NCBI RefSeq assembly: GCF_001238275.1
Contig: NZ_LGTB01000055.1
Span: 1-53,135 of the forward strand
Origin: Bradyrhizobium viridifuturi
Lineage (GTDB): Bacteria; Pseudomonadota; Alphaproteobacteria; Rhizobiales; Xanthobacteraceae
Reading direction: 5' to 3'
Length of the DNA stretch: 53,135 nt
Shown here: piece after piece, positions 18,515-27,183 of the stretch
Numbering within the stretch: position 1 is the stretch's first letter
Layout: each line of letters begins with the position of its first letter
Notes under the pieces: model-generated
Databases searched by the model: none
What the model was told of the DNA's origin: nothing
What the model saw: only the letters and a program-made list of their open reading frames with translations
Program-made: the position numbers and the translations under genes

Positions 18515-19872
18515 CTATTTTGGAACGTCGGACGGCTGGCCGGCGAGGTACTGCTCCAGCCAGTGGATGTGGTAGTCGCCCTCGATGATGTCGGGCTCGC
18601 GTACCAGCGCGCGGAACAGCGGCAGCGTCGTCTCGATTCCGTCGACCACCATCTCGTCGAGCGCCCGGCGCAGTCGCATCAGGCATTCGCCGCGGGTCTT
18701 GCCGTGCACGATCAGCTTGCCGACCAGCGAGTCGTAATAGGGCGGAATCACATAGCCTTGGTAAACGGCGGAATCGATCCGCACGCCGAGGCCACCCGGC
18801 GGATGGAATTGGGTGATCCGTCCGGGCGAGGGACGGAAGGTTTGCGGGTTCTCCGCATTGATGCGGCACTCGATGGCGTGGCCGATGATCGCGATGTCGC
18901 TCTGCTTGGCCGGCAGGTCGCCGCCGGCGGCAATCCGGATCTGCTCCAGCACCAGATCGATATCGGTGATGCTTTCGGTGACGGGATGCTCGACCTGGAT
19001 GCGGGTGTTCATTTCGATGAAATAGAACTCGCCGTCCTCGTAGAGGAATTCGATGGTGCCGACGCCGAGATACTTCATGTCCCGCATCGCCTTGGCGCAG
19101 GTCTCGCCGATCCTGGCGCGGGCGGCCGCTGCGAGCACGGGCGAGGGGCCTTCCTCCCAGACCTTCTGGTGGCGGCGCTGCAGCGAGCAGTCGCGCTCGC
19201 CGAGATGGATCGCGCCGCCGCGGCCGTCGCCGAGAATCTGGATCTCGATATGGCGCGGCTTCTGCAGGTATTTCTCCAGATAGACCGAGGCGTCGCCGAA
19301 CGCGACTTGGCTTCGTTGGCCGCGGTGGAGAGCGCGAGCGCAAGGTCGGCCTCGGTGTGCGCGACCTTCATGCCGCGGCCACCGCCGCCGGCCGCCGCCT
19401 TCACCAGCACCGGGAAGCCGATCTCCTTGCCGATCGCCAGCGCGTCGGCCTCCGAGGTCACCGCGCCGTCCGAGCCGGGCACGACGGGAATGCCGAGGCG
19501 CTTGGCGGTCTTCTTGGCTTCGATCTTGTCGCCCATCAGGCGGATGTGCTCGGCCTTCGGCCCGATGAAGCCGAGATTGTGGTCGGCGAGGATCTCGGCG
19601 AAGCGCGCGTTCTCGGACAGGAAGCCGTAGCCGGGATGCACGGCGTCGGCGCCGGTGATCTCGCAGGCGGCCAGCAGCGCCGGAACGTTGAGATAGGAAT
19701 CCTTCGACGGCGGCGGGCCGATGCACACGCTCTCGTCGGCGAGCCGCACATGCATGGCGTCGGCGTCGGCGGTGGAATGCACCGCGACGGTGGAGATGCC
19801 GAGCTCCTTGCAGGCGCGCAGCACGCGAAGCGCGATCTCGCCGCGATTGGCTATGAGGATCTTGTCGAACAT
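18515..19872 (-). CDS. accC: acetyl-CoA carboxylase biotin carboxylase subunit, frame broken once
   Basis: AccC carboxylates the biotin on AccB using ATP and bicarbonate, the first step of fatty acid synthesis. Starting at 'FDKILIANRGEIALRVLRAC' it has the biotin carboxylase N-domain, the Gly-rich ATP loop 'KAAAGGGGRGMKVA' and the catalytic region 'FIEMNTRIQVEHPVTE' with the essential Glu/Arg. The frame is lost after 'ANEAKS' and resumes as 'AFGDASVYLEKYLQKPRHIE', which is explained by one C missing (plus strand) at 19304. Repaired length is about 453 residues, the family norm. As this is an essential enzyme with an otherwise perfect sequence, I take the break as a sequence error. It follows accB by 24 bp. 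Confidence 0.93.
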
Positions 19873-19896
19873 CGCAGCGCCTGACGTTGACGGAAG

Positions 19897-20394
19897 CTAT
19901 TCAATGATCACGAGCGGCTCGCCGAATTCGACGGGCTGGCCGTCCTCGACGAGGATCTGCGTCACGGTGCCCGCGCGCGGCGACGGGATCTGGTTCATTG
20001 TCTTCATCGCCTCGATGATCAGAAGCGTCTGGCCGGCGCTGACCTTCGAGCCGACTTCAATGAACGGCTTGGCGCCAGGCTCGGGCGCCCAATAGGCGGT
20101 GCCGACCATCGGCGAGGGCACGGCGCCAGGATGTTTCGCAAGGTCGGTCGCAGCCGCAACAGCAGGCGCCGCGACGACGGCGGGCGCGGCAACCGCGTGG
20201 ACGGCAGCGGGCACGGATGCCGCGATGCTGATGTTGCGGGCGACACGGACGCGCAGGCCGGCACGCTCGATCTCGATTTCGGTGAGGTTGGTCTCGGCGA
20301 GCAGCAGCGCGAGCTCGCGAATGAGGGCGCTGTCGTCGCTCTTCGAATCGCTCTTGGACTTTACGGCTGATTTGTCGTCTGGCTGGCGCGCCAT
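19897..20394 (-). CDS. accB: biotin carboxyl carrier protein of acetyl-CoA carboxylase
   Basis: A 165-residue BCCP. After a charged N-terminus ('DSALIRELALLLAETNLTEI') and a long Ala/Val-rich mobile linker (about residues 50-90), the C-terminal biotinyl domain contains the biotin acceptor K131 in 'IIEAMKTMNQIPSP'. The usual motif is AMKLMN or AMKMMN; AMKTMN is an accepted variant. The domain begins with 'PSPMVGTAYWAPEPGAKPF', including the thumb region typical of bacterial BCCP. AccB swings the carboxybiotin between AccC and the AccAD transferase. It lies between aroQ (52 bp upstream) and accC (24 bp downstream), a conserved order in Alphaproteobacteria. Confidence 0.95.
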   Translation of the reverse strand: MARQPDDKSAVKSKSDSKSDDSALIRELALLLAETNLTEIEIERAGLRVRVARNISIAASVPAAVHAVAAPAVVAAPAVAAATDLAKHPGAVPSPMVGTAYWAPEPGAKPFIEVGSKVSAGQTLLIIEAMKTMNQIPSPRAGTVTQILVEDGQPVEFGEPLVIIE

Positions 20395-20446
20395 GTTGTT
20401 TGATCCGAAATCTCTGTCTGGTGACGGGGAACGTCAGGATTGACGA

Positions 20447-20920
20447 TTAAGTCTTTGCCTTTGCATCGATCTTGGCACCGATTTTGGTGGCAAGGCCGAT
20501 AATCGCAAGCCGGTAACCGTCGATGCCGAAGCCGCAAAGTGACGCGAAGGCGGCTTTAGCAGTGAACGAGTGGTCCCGGAAGCTCTCGCGGGCGTGGATG
20601 TTGCTGACATGAACCTCGACAGCGGGAATCCTCACCGCAATCAGCGCGTCATGCAGCGCGATCGAGGTATGGGAGTAACCGCCAGCATTGATGATGATGC
20701 CGACCGCCTTCTTGGCGCGGGCCTCATGGATGAAGTCGATCAGTTCGCCCTCGCGGTTGGACTGCCGGCAGTCGGCGGTCAGCCCGAACTGGCGTGCGGT
20801 GTCCGCGCACAGCTTCTCGACATCGGCGAGGGTGGCGTGGCCGTAGGTCTCCGGCTCGCGCGTCCCCAGCAGATTGAGGTTCGGGCCGTTCAGCACATAG
20901 ATCGTTCCGGCAGCAGCCAT
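20447..20920 (-). CDS. aroQ: type II 3-dehydroquinate dehydratase
   Basis: Converts 3-dehydroquinate to 3-dehydroshikimate in the shikimate pathway as a dodecameric cytoplasmic enzyme. The 157-residue form from ATG 20920 starts 'AAAGTIYVLNGPNLNLLG', the family's first motif, with the catalytic Tyr in 'GTREPETYG' and Arg in 'RQSNREGELIDFIH'. Further motifs are 'IINAGGYSHTSIALHDAL' (catalytic His) and 'VEVHVSNIHARESFR'. An upstream in-frame ATG at 20950 would add ten residues that do not match the family, so 20920 is preferred. It leads the aroQ-accB-accC cluster. Confidence 0.94.
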   Translation of the reverse strand: MAAAGTIYVLNGPNLNLLGTREPETYGHATLADVEKLCADTARQFGLTADCRQSNREGELIDFIHEARAKKAVGIIINAGGYSHTSIALHDALIAVRIPAVEVHVSNIHARESFRDHSFTAKAAFASLCGFGIDGYRLAIIGLATKIGAKIDAKAKT

Positions 20921-21183
20921 TGCAGGGGTTCCGGCCAAGAGGTCCGACAAGAGGTCCGAGGGGTTCCGACGAGGGGTGGAGTGGGCCGGGTTATAGGTAA
21001 CAACCGGCCGCAGGGGAAGCCTTTAGGTGAAATCGGAATGCCTTTAACGGCTTCCTCCGCGTTGTCAGGTAGCTGGTGTAACCTACGGAAATTGCTGGTT
21101 AACCAAACCTCGCGGAAGCCGCGCCGGGGTGGCGCTCCCGCCCCGCCATCCACCGCCGTGACGCGAGAGCCGGCCGAATGCAA
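20921..21183. other. intergenic leader region of the aroQ-accB-accC cluster
   Basis: Together with the terminator to its right this makes about 335 bp without a gene. It should hold the cluster's promoter. The only clear structure is a perfect 10-bp palindrome TGGTTAACCA at 21096-21105. I do not see a -35/-10 pair that I would defend, and no RNA gene. Confidence 0.4.
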
Positions 21184-21209
21184 AACCCCGCCCCGAATGG
21201 GGCGGGGTT
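21184..21209 (-). terminator. intrinsic terminator of the DUF1236 gene
   Basis: AACCCCGCCCC-GAAT-GGGGCGGGGTT on the plus strand: an 11-bp GC-rich stem with a 4-nt loop. Read on the minus strand it is followed by TTTT, as expected for a terminator after the DUF1236 gene that ends at 21256. Confidence 0.8.
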
Positions 21210-21255
21210 GAGAGTCGGCGGGGGCCTCTCACGGCACTCCCGCACCGAGGCCGGC

Positions 21256-22125
21256 TTAGCCCTCGATGATGTAGACGATCTCGTGGGTCTCCGGCTGCAC
21301 GATGATGTAGCGGCCGTGGACCAGGATGAACTCATAGCCGCGCCACTGCGGGTAGATCGTCACGACCCGCTCCGGCACTGGATAGAAGTGCACGTCAGTC
21401 GGGACGCGGGTGCCGACCGCCACGTTGAAGTTCACGTTGGTGACCTCGGTGACGTGCTCCGACTTGATCGCGGTCGAGATCTGGGTGCGCTTCTCGGCCG
21501 GCGGAGCCGCGGTGGCCGACGTCGCCGCGTTGCCGGTGGTGGTCTGGGTGCGGCTGGTGTCGTTGGTCTGGGCGCGATTGGTGTCGGTCGGGCTCTTGGT
21601 CTGGGCGTTCTGGTTGGTGGTTGCACCGCTCTTCTCGCGGCTCTCGGCGTTCATGTTGCCGTTCTTTTCACGACCCTCGGCTTTCATGTTGCCGCTCTTG
21701 TCACGCTCTTCGGCCTTCATGTTGCCGCTCTTGTCGCGGCCCTCGGCCTTCATGTCCTTCGAGCTCTCCTTGCCCTTGGTGGTCTCGTTCTCCGAGCTCA
21801 TGCCCTTCGACTTTTGGGTATTTTCCTGGGCGCCCTTGGTGGCGGGGCCTGCCTTGTCGGACTCGGCGCCCTTCATGCCGGGCGATTCACCCTTCATGCC
21901 CGAAGAAGACTCACCGGTCGTCGAATGTTCGGAACCCTTCATGCCACCGGAATCATGCTGCATCGTGCCCGACGACGCGCCACCTGACGGTGCAGAGTGC
22001 TGCATGGTCGCGCCACCGCCGGCCCCGGATTCCTTGTTGGCGCCGCCCGCGCCCTGTGCATTCGCGAAACCGGTGCCGGCGAGCAAAGCCGCCGCAGCGA
22101 CCGAAATCAGAAAGCGCTTAGACAT
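21256..22125 (-). CDS. DUF1236 exported protein with central repeats
   Basis: A 289-residue protein. Residues 1-23 are a Sec signal peptide ending in 'ANAQ'. Residues about 25-200 are low complexity, rich in Ser, Gly, Lys, Glu, Met and Thr, and include four imperfect 13-residue repeats of the form (D/N)MxAExR(D/E)KxG at about 123-165. Residues about 210-289 are the DUF1236 domain: 'VTNVNFNVAVGTRVPTDVHF', then 'PVPERVVTIYPQWRGYEFIL' and the closing 'RYIIVQPETHEIVYIIEG'. DUF1236 proteins are abundant in Bradyrhizobium-type genomes, exported, and of unknown function. The gene stands alone: a terminator follows it and a 126-bp gap precedes it. Confidence 0.85.
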   Translation of the reverse strand: MSKRFLISVAAAALLAGTGFANAQGAGGANKESGAGGGATMQHSAPSGGASSGTMQHDSGGMKGSEHSTTGESSSGMKGESPGMKGAESDKAGPATKGAQENTQKSKGMSSENETTKGKESSKDMKAEGRDKSGNMKAEERDKSGNMKAEGREKNGNMNAESREKSGATTNQNAQTKSPTDTNRAQTNDTSRTQTTTGNAATSATAAPPAEKRTQISTAIKSEHVTEVTNVNFNVAVGTRVPTDVHFYPVPERVVTIYPQWRGYEFILVHGRYIIVQPETHEIVYIIEG

Positions 22126-22251
22126 CGAAATTCCTCCTCGTTTTTCAGCATTGCCCGCGCCGACAACAAAAGAGGAAGTGCGATGTTCCTGTTGATTTGC
22201 GGTTCCCCGCGCTTTGTTTCCTGTGTGAATGCGCGATGAACAGCGCGCGCT

Positions 22252-23187
22252 TCAACCGCAGGCCCAGTCGAACTCCATGCTCGCAAGATCGAGCTGGCCA
22301 TTGCCGCCGCCGAAATTGAAGCCGCCGAAATGCTCTTCGATCTCGAGATAGGTCGCGCTGTATTTCGGCGTCCACTGATTGGGAAACATCGTGCCGCCGA
22401 GATGGTTGCGGCCGTGCAGCCGGTCGAGACCTTGCGCAGTGCCGGCCTCGCTATAGGGCGCGATGTAGTCGCCGAGCTCGCCCTTGTGCAGCAGATGATC
22501 GCGGGGCGGCTTGCCGACATTGGGATCGTCGTCACGCGGCGCGAGCGCGATGCCGTAGGCGTGGTGTCCGGTCTCCGGGATGCAGCCGAACAGGCGATAC
22601 CAGTAGGTCTTCTCCAGCTCGTCGATCCGGGTACCGCGTCCGACATTGACGTCGAACGCCGTGCGCGCCGCGCCCTTCACGAGCCAGCGCGGCGGCGGAT
22701 TGGCTTCCAGCAGCGGATTGTCGGCAAGCTCAGGTGGTTGGCAGAGCGGTCCTGCGAACTCGGCCTCGGTGAGCCAGATCGCCGCGAAATTGTGGTCGAT
22801 GATATCCTTCGTCCGGAATTCCATCGGATGACGGTTCTGTCGATACGCGAAGTACGGCAACAGATTCAGATCGGACGGACGTTCGATGGTCTCGGCCGCC
22901 GCGAGATATTGCGCGACCGCATCGATCTCGACGGGTTCGTCGTACTGCTGATCGGCGAACATCGCGAGCGCGACATAGGCGTCGCCCTTGGCGCGATACT
23001 GCGTCGGGACGCGCAGCGTGAAGCAGTGCTGCATCGGAAAGCCGTCGTGCGGACTGAGCGGCCATTGCTCGCTGCGAATGCCTGATGGCAGGCCGTAGCA
23101 CCAGCCGTGATCATGCTCGGAGCCGCGCTGCGGCGCGGTCTTCAGCAGCGTGAGGTCGTAGCCAAGGGTTGGCGGGGCGAGCGGCAT
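22252..23187 (-). CDS. hypothetical protein, 311 residues
   Basis: I do not recognise this family. It has no signal peptide and no membrane segment. The sequence is rich in aromatic residues and His ('HDHGWCYGLPSGIRSEQWPL', 'YWYRLFGCIPETGHHAYGIA'), and ends with 'EHFGGFNFGGGNGQLDLASM' and 'EFDWACG', reminiscent of a beta-rich DUF1963-like or sugar-binding fold, which is only an impression. It is full-length, uninterrupted and has normal codon use, so it is very probably a real gene. Upstream on the same strand is the terminator of the DsbA-like gene, so it has its own promoter. Confidence 0.6.
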   Translation of the reverse strand: MPLAPPTLGYDLTLLKTAPQRGSEHDHGWCYGLPSGIRSEQWPLSPHDGFPMQHCFTLRVPTQYRAKGDAYVALAMFADQQYDEPVEIDAVAQYLAAAETIERPSDLNLLPYFAYRQNRHPMEFRTKDIIDHNFAAIWLTEAEFAGPLCQPPELADNPLLEANPPPRWLVKGAARTAFDVNVGRGTRIDELEKTYWYRLFGCIPETGHHAYGIALAPRDDDPNVGKPPRDHLLHKGELGDYIAPYSEAGTAQGLDRLHGRNHLGGTMFPNQWTPKYSATYLEIEEHFGGFNFGGGNGQLDLASMEFDWACG

Positions 23188-23260
23188 CGCGTGCGGCTTC
23201 CGTTGTTGGTGACGGCCCTTGGTTGCGGCCAGCGCGGAGTTGGTTCGGTGACCGCAACAA

Positions 23261-23287
23261 AAATCCGGCTGCCTGGCAGCCGGATTT
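23261..23287 (-). terminator. intrinsic terminator of the DsbA-like gene
   Basis: AAATCCGGCTGC-CTG-GCAGCCGGATTT, a perfect 12-bp stem. On the minus strand the stem is followed by a T-run (GGATTTTTGTTG), 33 bp after the stop of the DsbA-like gene. Confidence 0.9.
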
Positions 23288-23319
23288 CGTTGAGTGAACG
23301 AGCTTCGTCGGGAAGGGGA

Positions 23320-24087
23320 TCAGCAGGTCGCCTTGCCGCAGCGGGCAATGCCGATCTTCTCCTTGAGGCCGTCGACGCCGACCGCGCCGATCACGACCTG
23401 CTTGCCGATCACGTAGCTCGGCGTGCCGTTCATGCCCATGGATTCGGCGAGACGGAAGTTCTCCTCGATGGTCGCCTTGACCTCGGGGCTCGCCATGTCC
23501 TTCTCGAGCTTCGCCATGTCGAGGCCGACGTCCTTGGCAACTGCAAGGGCGCGCGCCTTGTCGGCCGCGCCGCGGCCGCCCAGGAGCTTCTGGTGAAACT
23601 CGAGATACTTCTTGCCGGTCGGATCCTGCATGCGCACGGCAACAGCGACCTGCGCGGCCTCGACCGAGCCCTGGCTCAGCACCGGGAACTCCTTCAGCAC
23701 CACCTTCAGCTTCGGATCCGACTTCATCAGGTCGAGCATGTCGGACATCGCGCGCTTGCAGTAGCCGCAATTGTAATCGAAGAACTCGACGAAGGTGACG
23801 TCGCCGTCCTTGTTGCCGAGCATGACGCCGCGCGGCGAGTTGAAGATCGTGTCGGCGTTCTTGGCGACGCTCTGCTCATGCTTCTCGGCCTCGGCGGCGG
23901 CCTGCCGCTTGCTGAGCTCGTTCATTGCCTCTTCGAGCACCTCGGGATGCGCGATCAGGTAGTTGCGCACGATGGTCTCGATGTCGCCGCGCTGGGTGTC
24001 GTTGAAGCTCTGCGCGGACGCCGTCAGCGGCGCGGCGCAAACGCCTAGCGCGAGCAGGGCAGGGGCAAGAAAACGAAGCGCTGGCAT
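23320..24087 (-). CDS. DsbA/Com1-family thiol:disulfide oxidoreductase
   Basis: A 255-residue periplasmic thioredoxin-fold protein. The start at ATG 24087 is chosen because it gives a clean signal peptide ('LAPALLALGVCAAPLTASAQ') and has an AAGGA ribosome-binding site; the longer frame to 24126 adds a charged extension. After a helical N-terminal segment (about 28-80, 'IETIVRNYLIAHPEVLEEAM') the active site is C107-G-Y-C110 in 'FVEFFDYNCGYCKRAM', with the cis-Pro loop 'GTPSYVIGKQVVIGAV'. This arrangement matches Com1/ScsC-like oxidoreductases that oxidise or isomerise disulfides in envelope proteins. The mature tail carries two more Cys ('ARCGKATC'). The M48 protease gene is 87 bp upstream on the same strand. 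Confidence 0.9.
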   Translation of the reverse strand: MPALRFLAPALLALGVCAAPLTASAQSFNDTQRGDIETIVRNYLIAHPEVLEEAMNELSKRQAAAEAEKHEQSVAKNADTIFNSPRGVMLGNKDGDVTFVEFFDYNCGYCKRAMSDMLDLMKSDPKLKVVLKEFPVLSQGSVEAAQVAVAVRMQDPTGKKYLEFHQKLLGGRGAADKARALAVAKDVGLDMAKLEKDMASPEVKATIEENFRLAESMGMNGTPSYVIGKQVVIGAVGVDGLKEKIGIARCGKATC

Positions 24088-24174
24088 AGACAAAATCCTT
24101 GTTCGAGGTGGCCCGAAATGCGGCATCGCCGTGGGCCGGTTTCGGTGATCGTTGTATGGAACTACGGTTTATTT

Positions 24175-25572
24175 CTAGTTGTTTTTCTGACCCGGCATCG
24201 GCTTGGCGCTCACAATGTCGTCAGCTTTGACCCAGCCGGGCGTGCCGATCGCGAACCGCGTCTTGGCGCGCGACGCCAGCTCCCGGGCGGTCTTGGCGTC
24301 GCCGCGGAGATAGGCGGCCTGGGCTGAGGCGAGGTCGGCCTGGGCGTAGTCGCCCTTGCGGCCATAGGCCATCGCGAGCTGGGTGTAGCCGAGCGGCGCC
24401 TCGGGCTCGCGCGCCACCGCGGCGCGCAGCATGTTGATCGCCTCGTCGGTGGTGGCCTTGTTGTCGGTGGCGACCAGCGCCTGGCCGAGCAGCATCTCGA
24501 TCAGCGGCGAATTGCTGGAGAGCTGCACCGCGCGGCGCAGCGGCGCGATCGCCTCCGCCGGCCGGCCGCCTTCGAGCAGGGCCTGGCCGCGCAATTCGTA
24601 GAAATAGGGATTGTTGGGCTGGACCTGGATCAAGCCGTCGATCTGCGCGATCGCCGAACGCAGATCGCCGTGCAGATAGGTGGTGATCGCGCGGGCATAG
24701 CGCGCCGGCAGGCTGGTGTTGGACAGCGGGTAGCGGCGGTAGACGGTGTCCTGCCGCTCCATGAAGCCCGAGATCTTGGCGCGCATCATGTCGTGACGCA
24801 GCTGCAGCGCCGGATCGTCCTTCTTGTCCCAATAGGGGCTCGAGCGCGCCAGTTCCTCCAGCGCGGACACGCGATCGACCGGCATCGGATGCGACTGCAG
24901 ATAGGGATCGGCGCCGCGCGCGGCGAACAGGCTCTCGTCGGTGAAGCGCTTGAACGTCTCGTACATGCCCCGGGCCGACTGCCCGGTCGCAGTCAGGAAC
25001 TTGACCCCGGCGCGGTCGGCGTTTTCTTCCTGCTGGCGCTGATAGGACAATAGCGAGCGCTGGATGACCGATTGCGGCGCCGAGATCGCCGCCGCGCCGG
25101 CGCTGGAAAGGCCGTTGCCGGCGCCCCGGCCGCCCGCACCCGCGGCGAGCGCGCCGACGCCGAGCAGCATCGCGATGATCATCTGGGTCTGCGCCTGCGC
25201 CAGTTGCTCGCGCATCTTGGCAAGATGGCCGCCGGCCAGATGGCCCGTCTCATGCGCCAGCACGCCGATGATCTGGTTCGGCGTCTCTGATTGCAGCAGC
25301 GCGCCGTAATTGACGAAGATGCGGCGGCCGTCGGCGACGAAGGCGTTGAACGAGCTGTCGTTGATGATCACGATCTGGATATTCTGCTTCTCCAGACCGG
25401 CCGCGCGCAGGATCGGCCGGGTGTATTCGCGCAGCAGCTGCTCGGACTCGGTGTCGCGCAGCACCGGCGGGCCCTTCTGCTGGGCCCGCGCAGGGACGAC
25501 GGGACCAACGGCGAGCGCGACCGCGGTCAGCAGGGCGGTCAGCTTGAAGGTCCGAGTGAGGCGGAACAGCAT
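24175..25572 (-). CDS. M48-family zinc metalloprotease with TPR repeats (BepA-like)
   Basis: A 465-residue periplasmic protein. Signal peptide at about residues 5-31 ('LTALLTAVALAVGPVVPARA'). The peptidase domain has the zinc motif H107-E-T-G-H111 in 'GVLAHETGHLAGGHLAK', a Gly-rich flexible segment, and 'EENADRAGVKFLTATGQSAR' supplying the third, Glu, ligand region. Residues about 300-460 form TPR helices ('NPYFYELRGQALLEGGRPAE', 'AQADLASAQAAYLRGDAKTA'). This is the BepA/YfgC plan, an outer-membrane-protein quality-control protease and chaperone in E. coli. The adjacent DsbA-like gene fits a role in envelope protein folding. Confidence 0.9.
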   Translation of the reverse strand: MLFRLTRTFKLTALLTAVALAVGPVVPARAQQKGPPVLRDTESEQLLREYTRPILRAAGLEKQNIQIVIINDSSFNAFVADGRRIFVNYGALLQSETPNQIIGVLAHETGHLAGGHLAKMREQLAQAQTQMIIAMLLGVGALAAGAGGRGAGNGLSSAGAAAISAPQSVIQRSLLSYQRQQEENADRAGVKFLTATGQSARGMYETFKRFTDESLFAARGADPYLQSHPMPVDRVSALEELARSSPYWDKKDDPALQLRHDMMRAKISGFMERQDTVYRRYPLSNTSLPARYARAITTYLHGDLRSAIAQIDGLIQVQPNNPYFYELRGQALLEGGRPAEAIAPLRRAVQLSSNSPLIEMLLGQALVATDNKATTDEAINMLRAAVAREPEAPLGYTQLAMAYGRKGDYAQADLASAQAAYLRGDAKTARELASRAKTRFAIGTPGWVKADDIVSAKPMPGQKNN

Positions 25573-25812
25573 GGGCGATCTATCGGCGATGACGGGCCGC
25601 GCCGGAGCAAACGCGGGTTCCGGGGCCGGCCGGATCGTACGCGTGGCGCAGTCTGTTGTTTTTACAGTTCTTCTTCACGCGAACCGGGGATGCACTTGGG
25701 GTATTCACCTGGCCTGAAAGCGCTATAAGGAGCCACCGAATGCGGCCAGTCTGGGGCGGTCGCGGATGACGGGAACCCAAATCCGGCCGCGGCCGTGCAA
25801 TAGCAGAAATCC

Positions 25813-27000
25813 ATGCCTGAAGCGACAGCGAGAGACCGTGTGAGCAGCCTTTTGACAGCGTCCGGGCGGAGCGATGTTCCGCCGTTCATGGTGATGGACG
25901 TGATGGCCGCCGCGGCGCGAATCGAGGCCGCCGGCGGCCATGTCATCCATATGGAGGTGGGGCAGCCCGCCGAGGGCGCGCCGAAGCAGGCGATCGCGGC
26001 TGCGCAGGCTGCGCTTGCCGGCGGCCGGATCGACTACACCTCGGCGCTCGGGATTCCCTCGCTGCGCGCGCGCATCGCGCGGCATTACCGCGACACGTAT
26101 GGCTGCGGGGTCGATGCCGAGCGCATCATCGTCACGACCGGCTCGTCCGGCGGCTTCATCCTGGCGTTCCTCGCGATGTTCGAGCCGGGCGACCGGGTCG
26201 CGGTCACCGTACCGGGCTATCCGCCGTACCGGCACATCCTGACGGCGCTGGGCTGCGAGCCGGTGCTGATCGAGACCTCTGGCGACACCCGCCATGCCTT
26301 GACCGGCGAGGCGCTGCTGGCAGCCCATCGCAAGGCGCCGCTGAAGGGCGTGCTGGTCGGCAGCCCGGCCAACCCGACCGGCACCATGATGTCGCGCGAG
26401 GCGCTGTCGAGCCTGATGGCGGCCGCCGACAGTGCGGGCATCCGCTTCATCTCCGACGAGATCTATCACGGGCTCGACTATGCGTTCCCCGCGGTGACGG
26501 CGGCCGAGCTGTCGCCGAATGCGCTCGTGATCAACTCGTTCTCGAAGTACTTCTGCATGACCGGCTGGCGGGTCGGCTGGATGGTGGTGCCCGAGGTGCT
26601 GGTGCGGCCGATCGAACGGCTGCAGCAGAACCTGTCGATCTCGGTGCCGACCCTGTCGCAGATCGCCGCCGAAGCCGCGTTCGAGGGCCGCGAGGAGATG
26701 GAGGCGATCAAGCGCGGTTATCAGGAGAACCGCCGCATCCTGATCGAAGGCCTGCCGAAGGCCGGGCTGACCAAGTTCCTGCCGGCCGACGGCGCGTTCT
26801 ATCTCTATGCCGACGTCTCCGACTTCACCTCCGACAGCTTCGCCTTCGCCAGCGAGATGCTCGAGAAGGCGCATGTCGCGGCGACCCCTGGCGTCGATTT
26901 CGATCCGATCCACGGCCGCGCCTTCATCCGATTTTCCTATGCGCGTTCCGCGGCGGAGATGCAGGAAGCAGTTGCGCGGATCGCGCATTGGCTTAAATAG
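25813..27000 (+). CDS. PLP-dependent class I/II aminotransferase
   Basis: A 395-residue fold-type I aminotransferase. 'HMEVGQPAEGAPKQAI' and 'IDYTSALGIPSLRARIARHY' form the N-terminal domain; 'VTTGSSGGFILAFLAMFEPG' holds the phosphate-binding loop; 'VGSPANPTGTMMSREAL' and 'FISDEIYHGLDY' contain the PLP-contacting Asn and Asp/Tyr; K245 in 'INSFSKYFCMTGWRVGWMV' forms the Schiff base, and 'AFIRFSYARS' carries the carboxylate-binding Arg. The family includes aspartate, alanine and aromatic aminotransferases; the substrate cannot be assigned here. It is divergent from the M48 gene with 240 bp between. Confidence 0.88.
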   Translation: MPEATARDRVSSLLTASGRSDVPPFMVMDVMAAAARIEAAGGHVIHMEVGQPAEGAPKQAIAAAQAALAGGRIDYTSALGIPSLRARIARHYRDTYGCGVDAERIIVTTGSSGGFILAFLAMFEPGDRVAVTVPGYPPYRHILTALGCEPVLIETSGDTRHALTGEALLAAHRKAPLKGVLVGSPANPTGTMMSREALSSLMAAADSAGIRFISDEIYHGLDYAFPAVTAAELSPNALVINSFSKYFCMTGWRVGWMVVPEVLVRPIERLQQNLSISVPTLSQIAAEAAFEGREEMEAIKRGYQENRRILIEGLPKAGLTKFLPADGAFYLYADVSDFTSDSFAFASEMLEKAHVAATPGVDFDPIHGRAFIRFSYARSAAEMQEAVARIAHWLK

Positions 27001-27129
27001 CCCGCAAACTTCAAGAGCCTTCCATCTTGTCGGTTCGATCCGCTTCGCAAGCGCCGTGCCTGTTTCGGCGCTGCGGCACGCGACAGATCGCCGCGGATAA
27101 ACGGCAGGCCTCACACAGTTCCATTTGAC

Positions 27130-27177
27130 TTGAACGGCCAAGTTGATCTTGCTATTTCCGCCATTTCTGAGGGGGAG
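27130..27177 (+). promoter_or_regulatory. predicted promoter and ribosome-binding site of dctA
   Basis: TTGAAC (27130-27135), 17-bp spacer, TATTTC (27153-27158), then a strong Shine-Dalgarno GAGGGGGAG at 27169-27177, 6 bp before the dctA ATG. The leader would be very short. No sigma-54 type GG-N10-GC element was noticed. Confidence 0.4.
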
Positions 27178-27183
27178 TGACAC

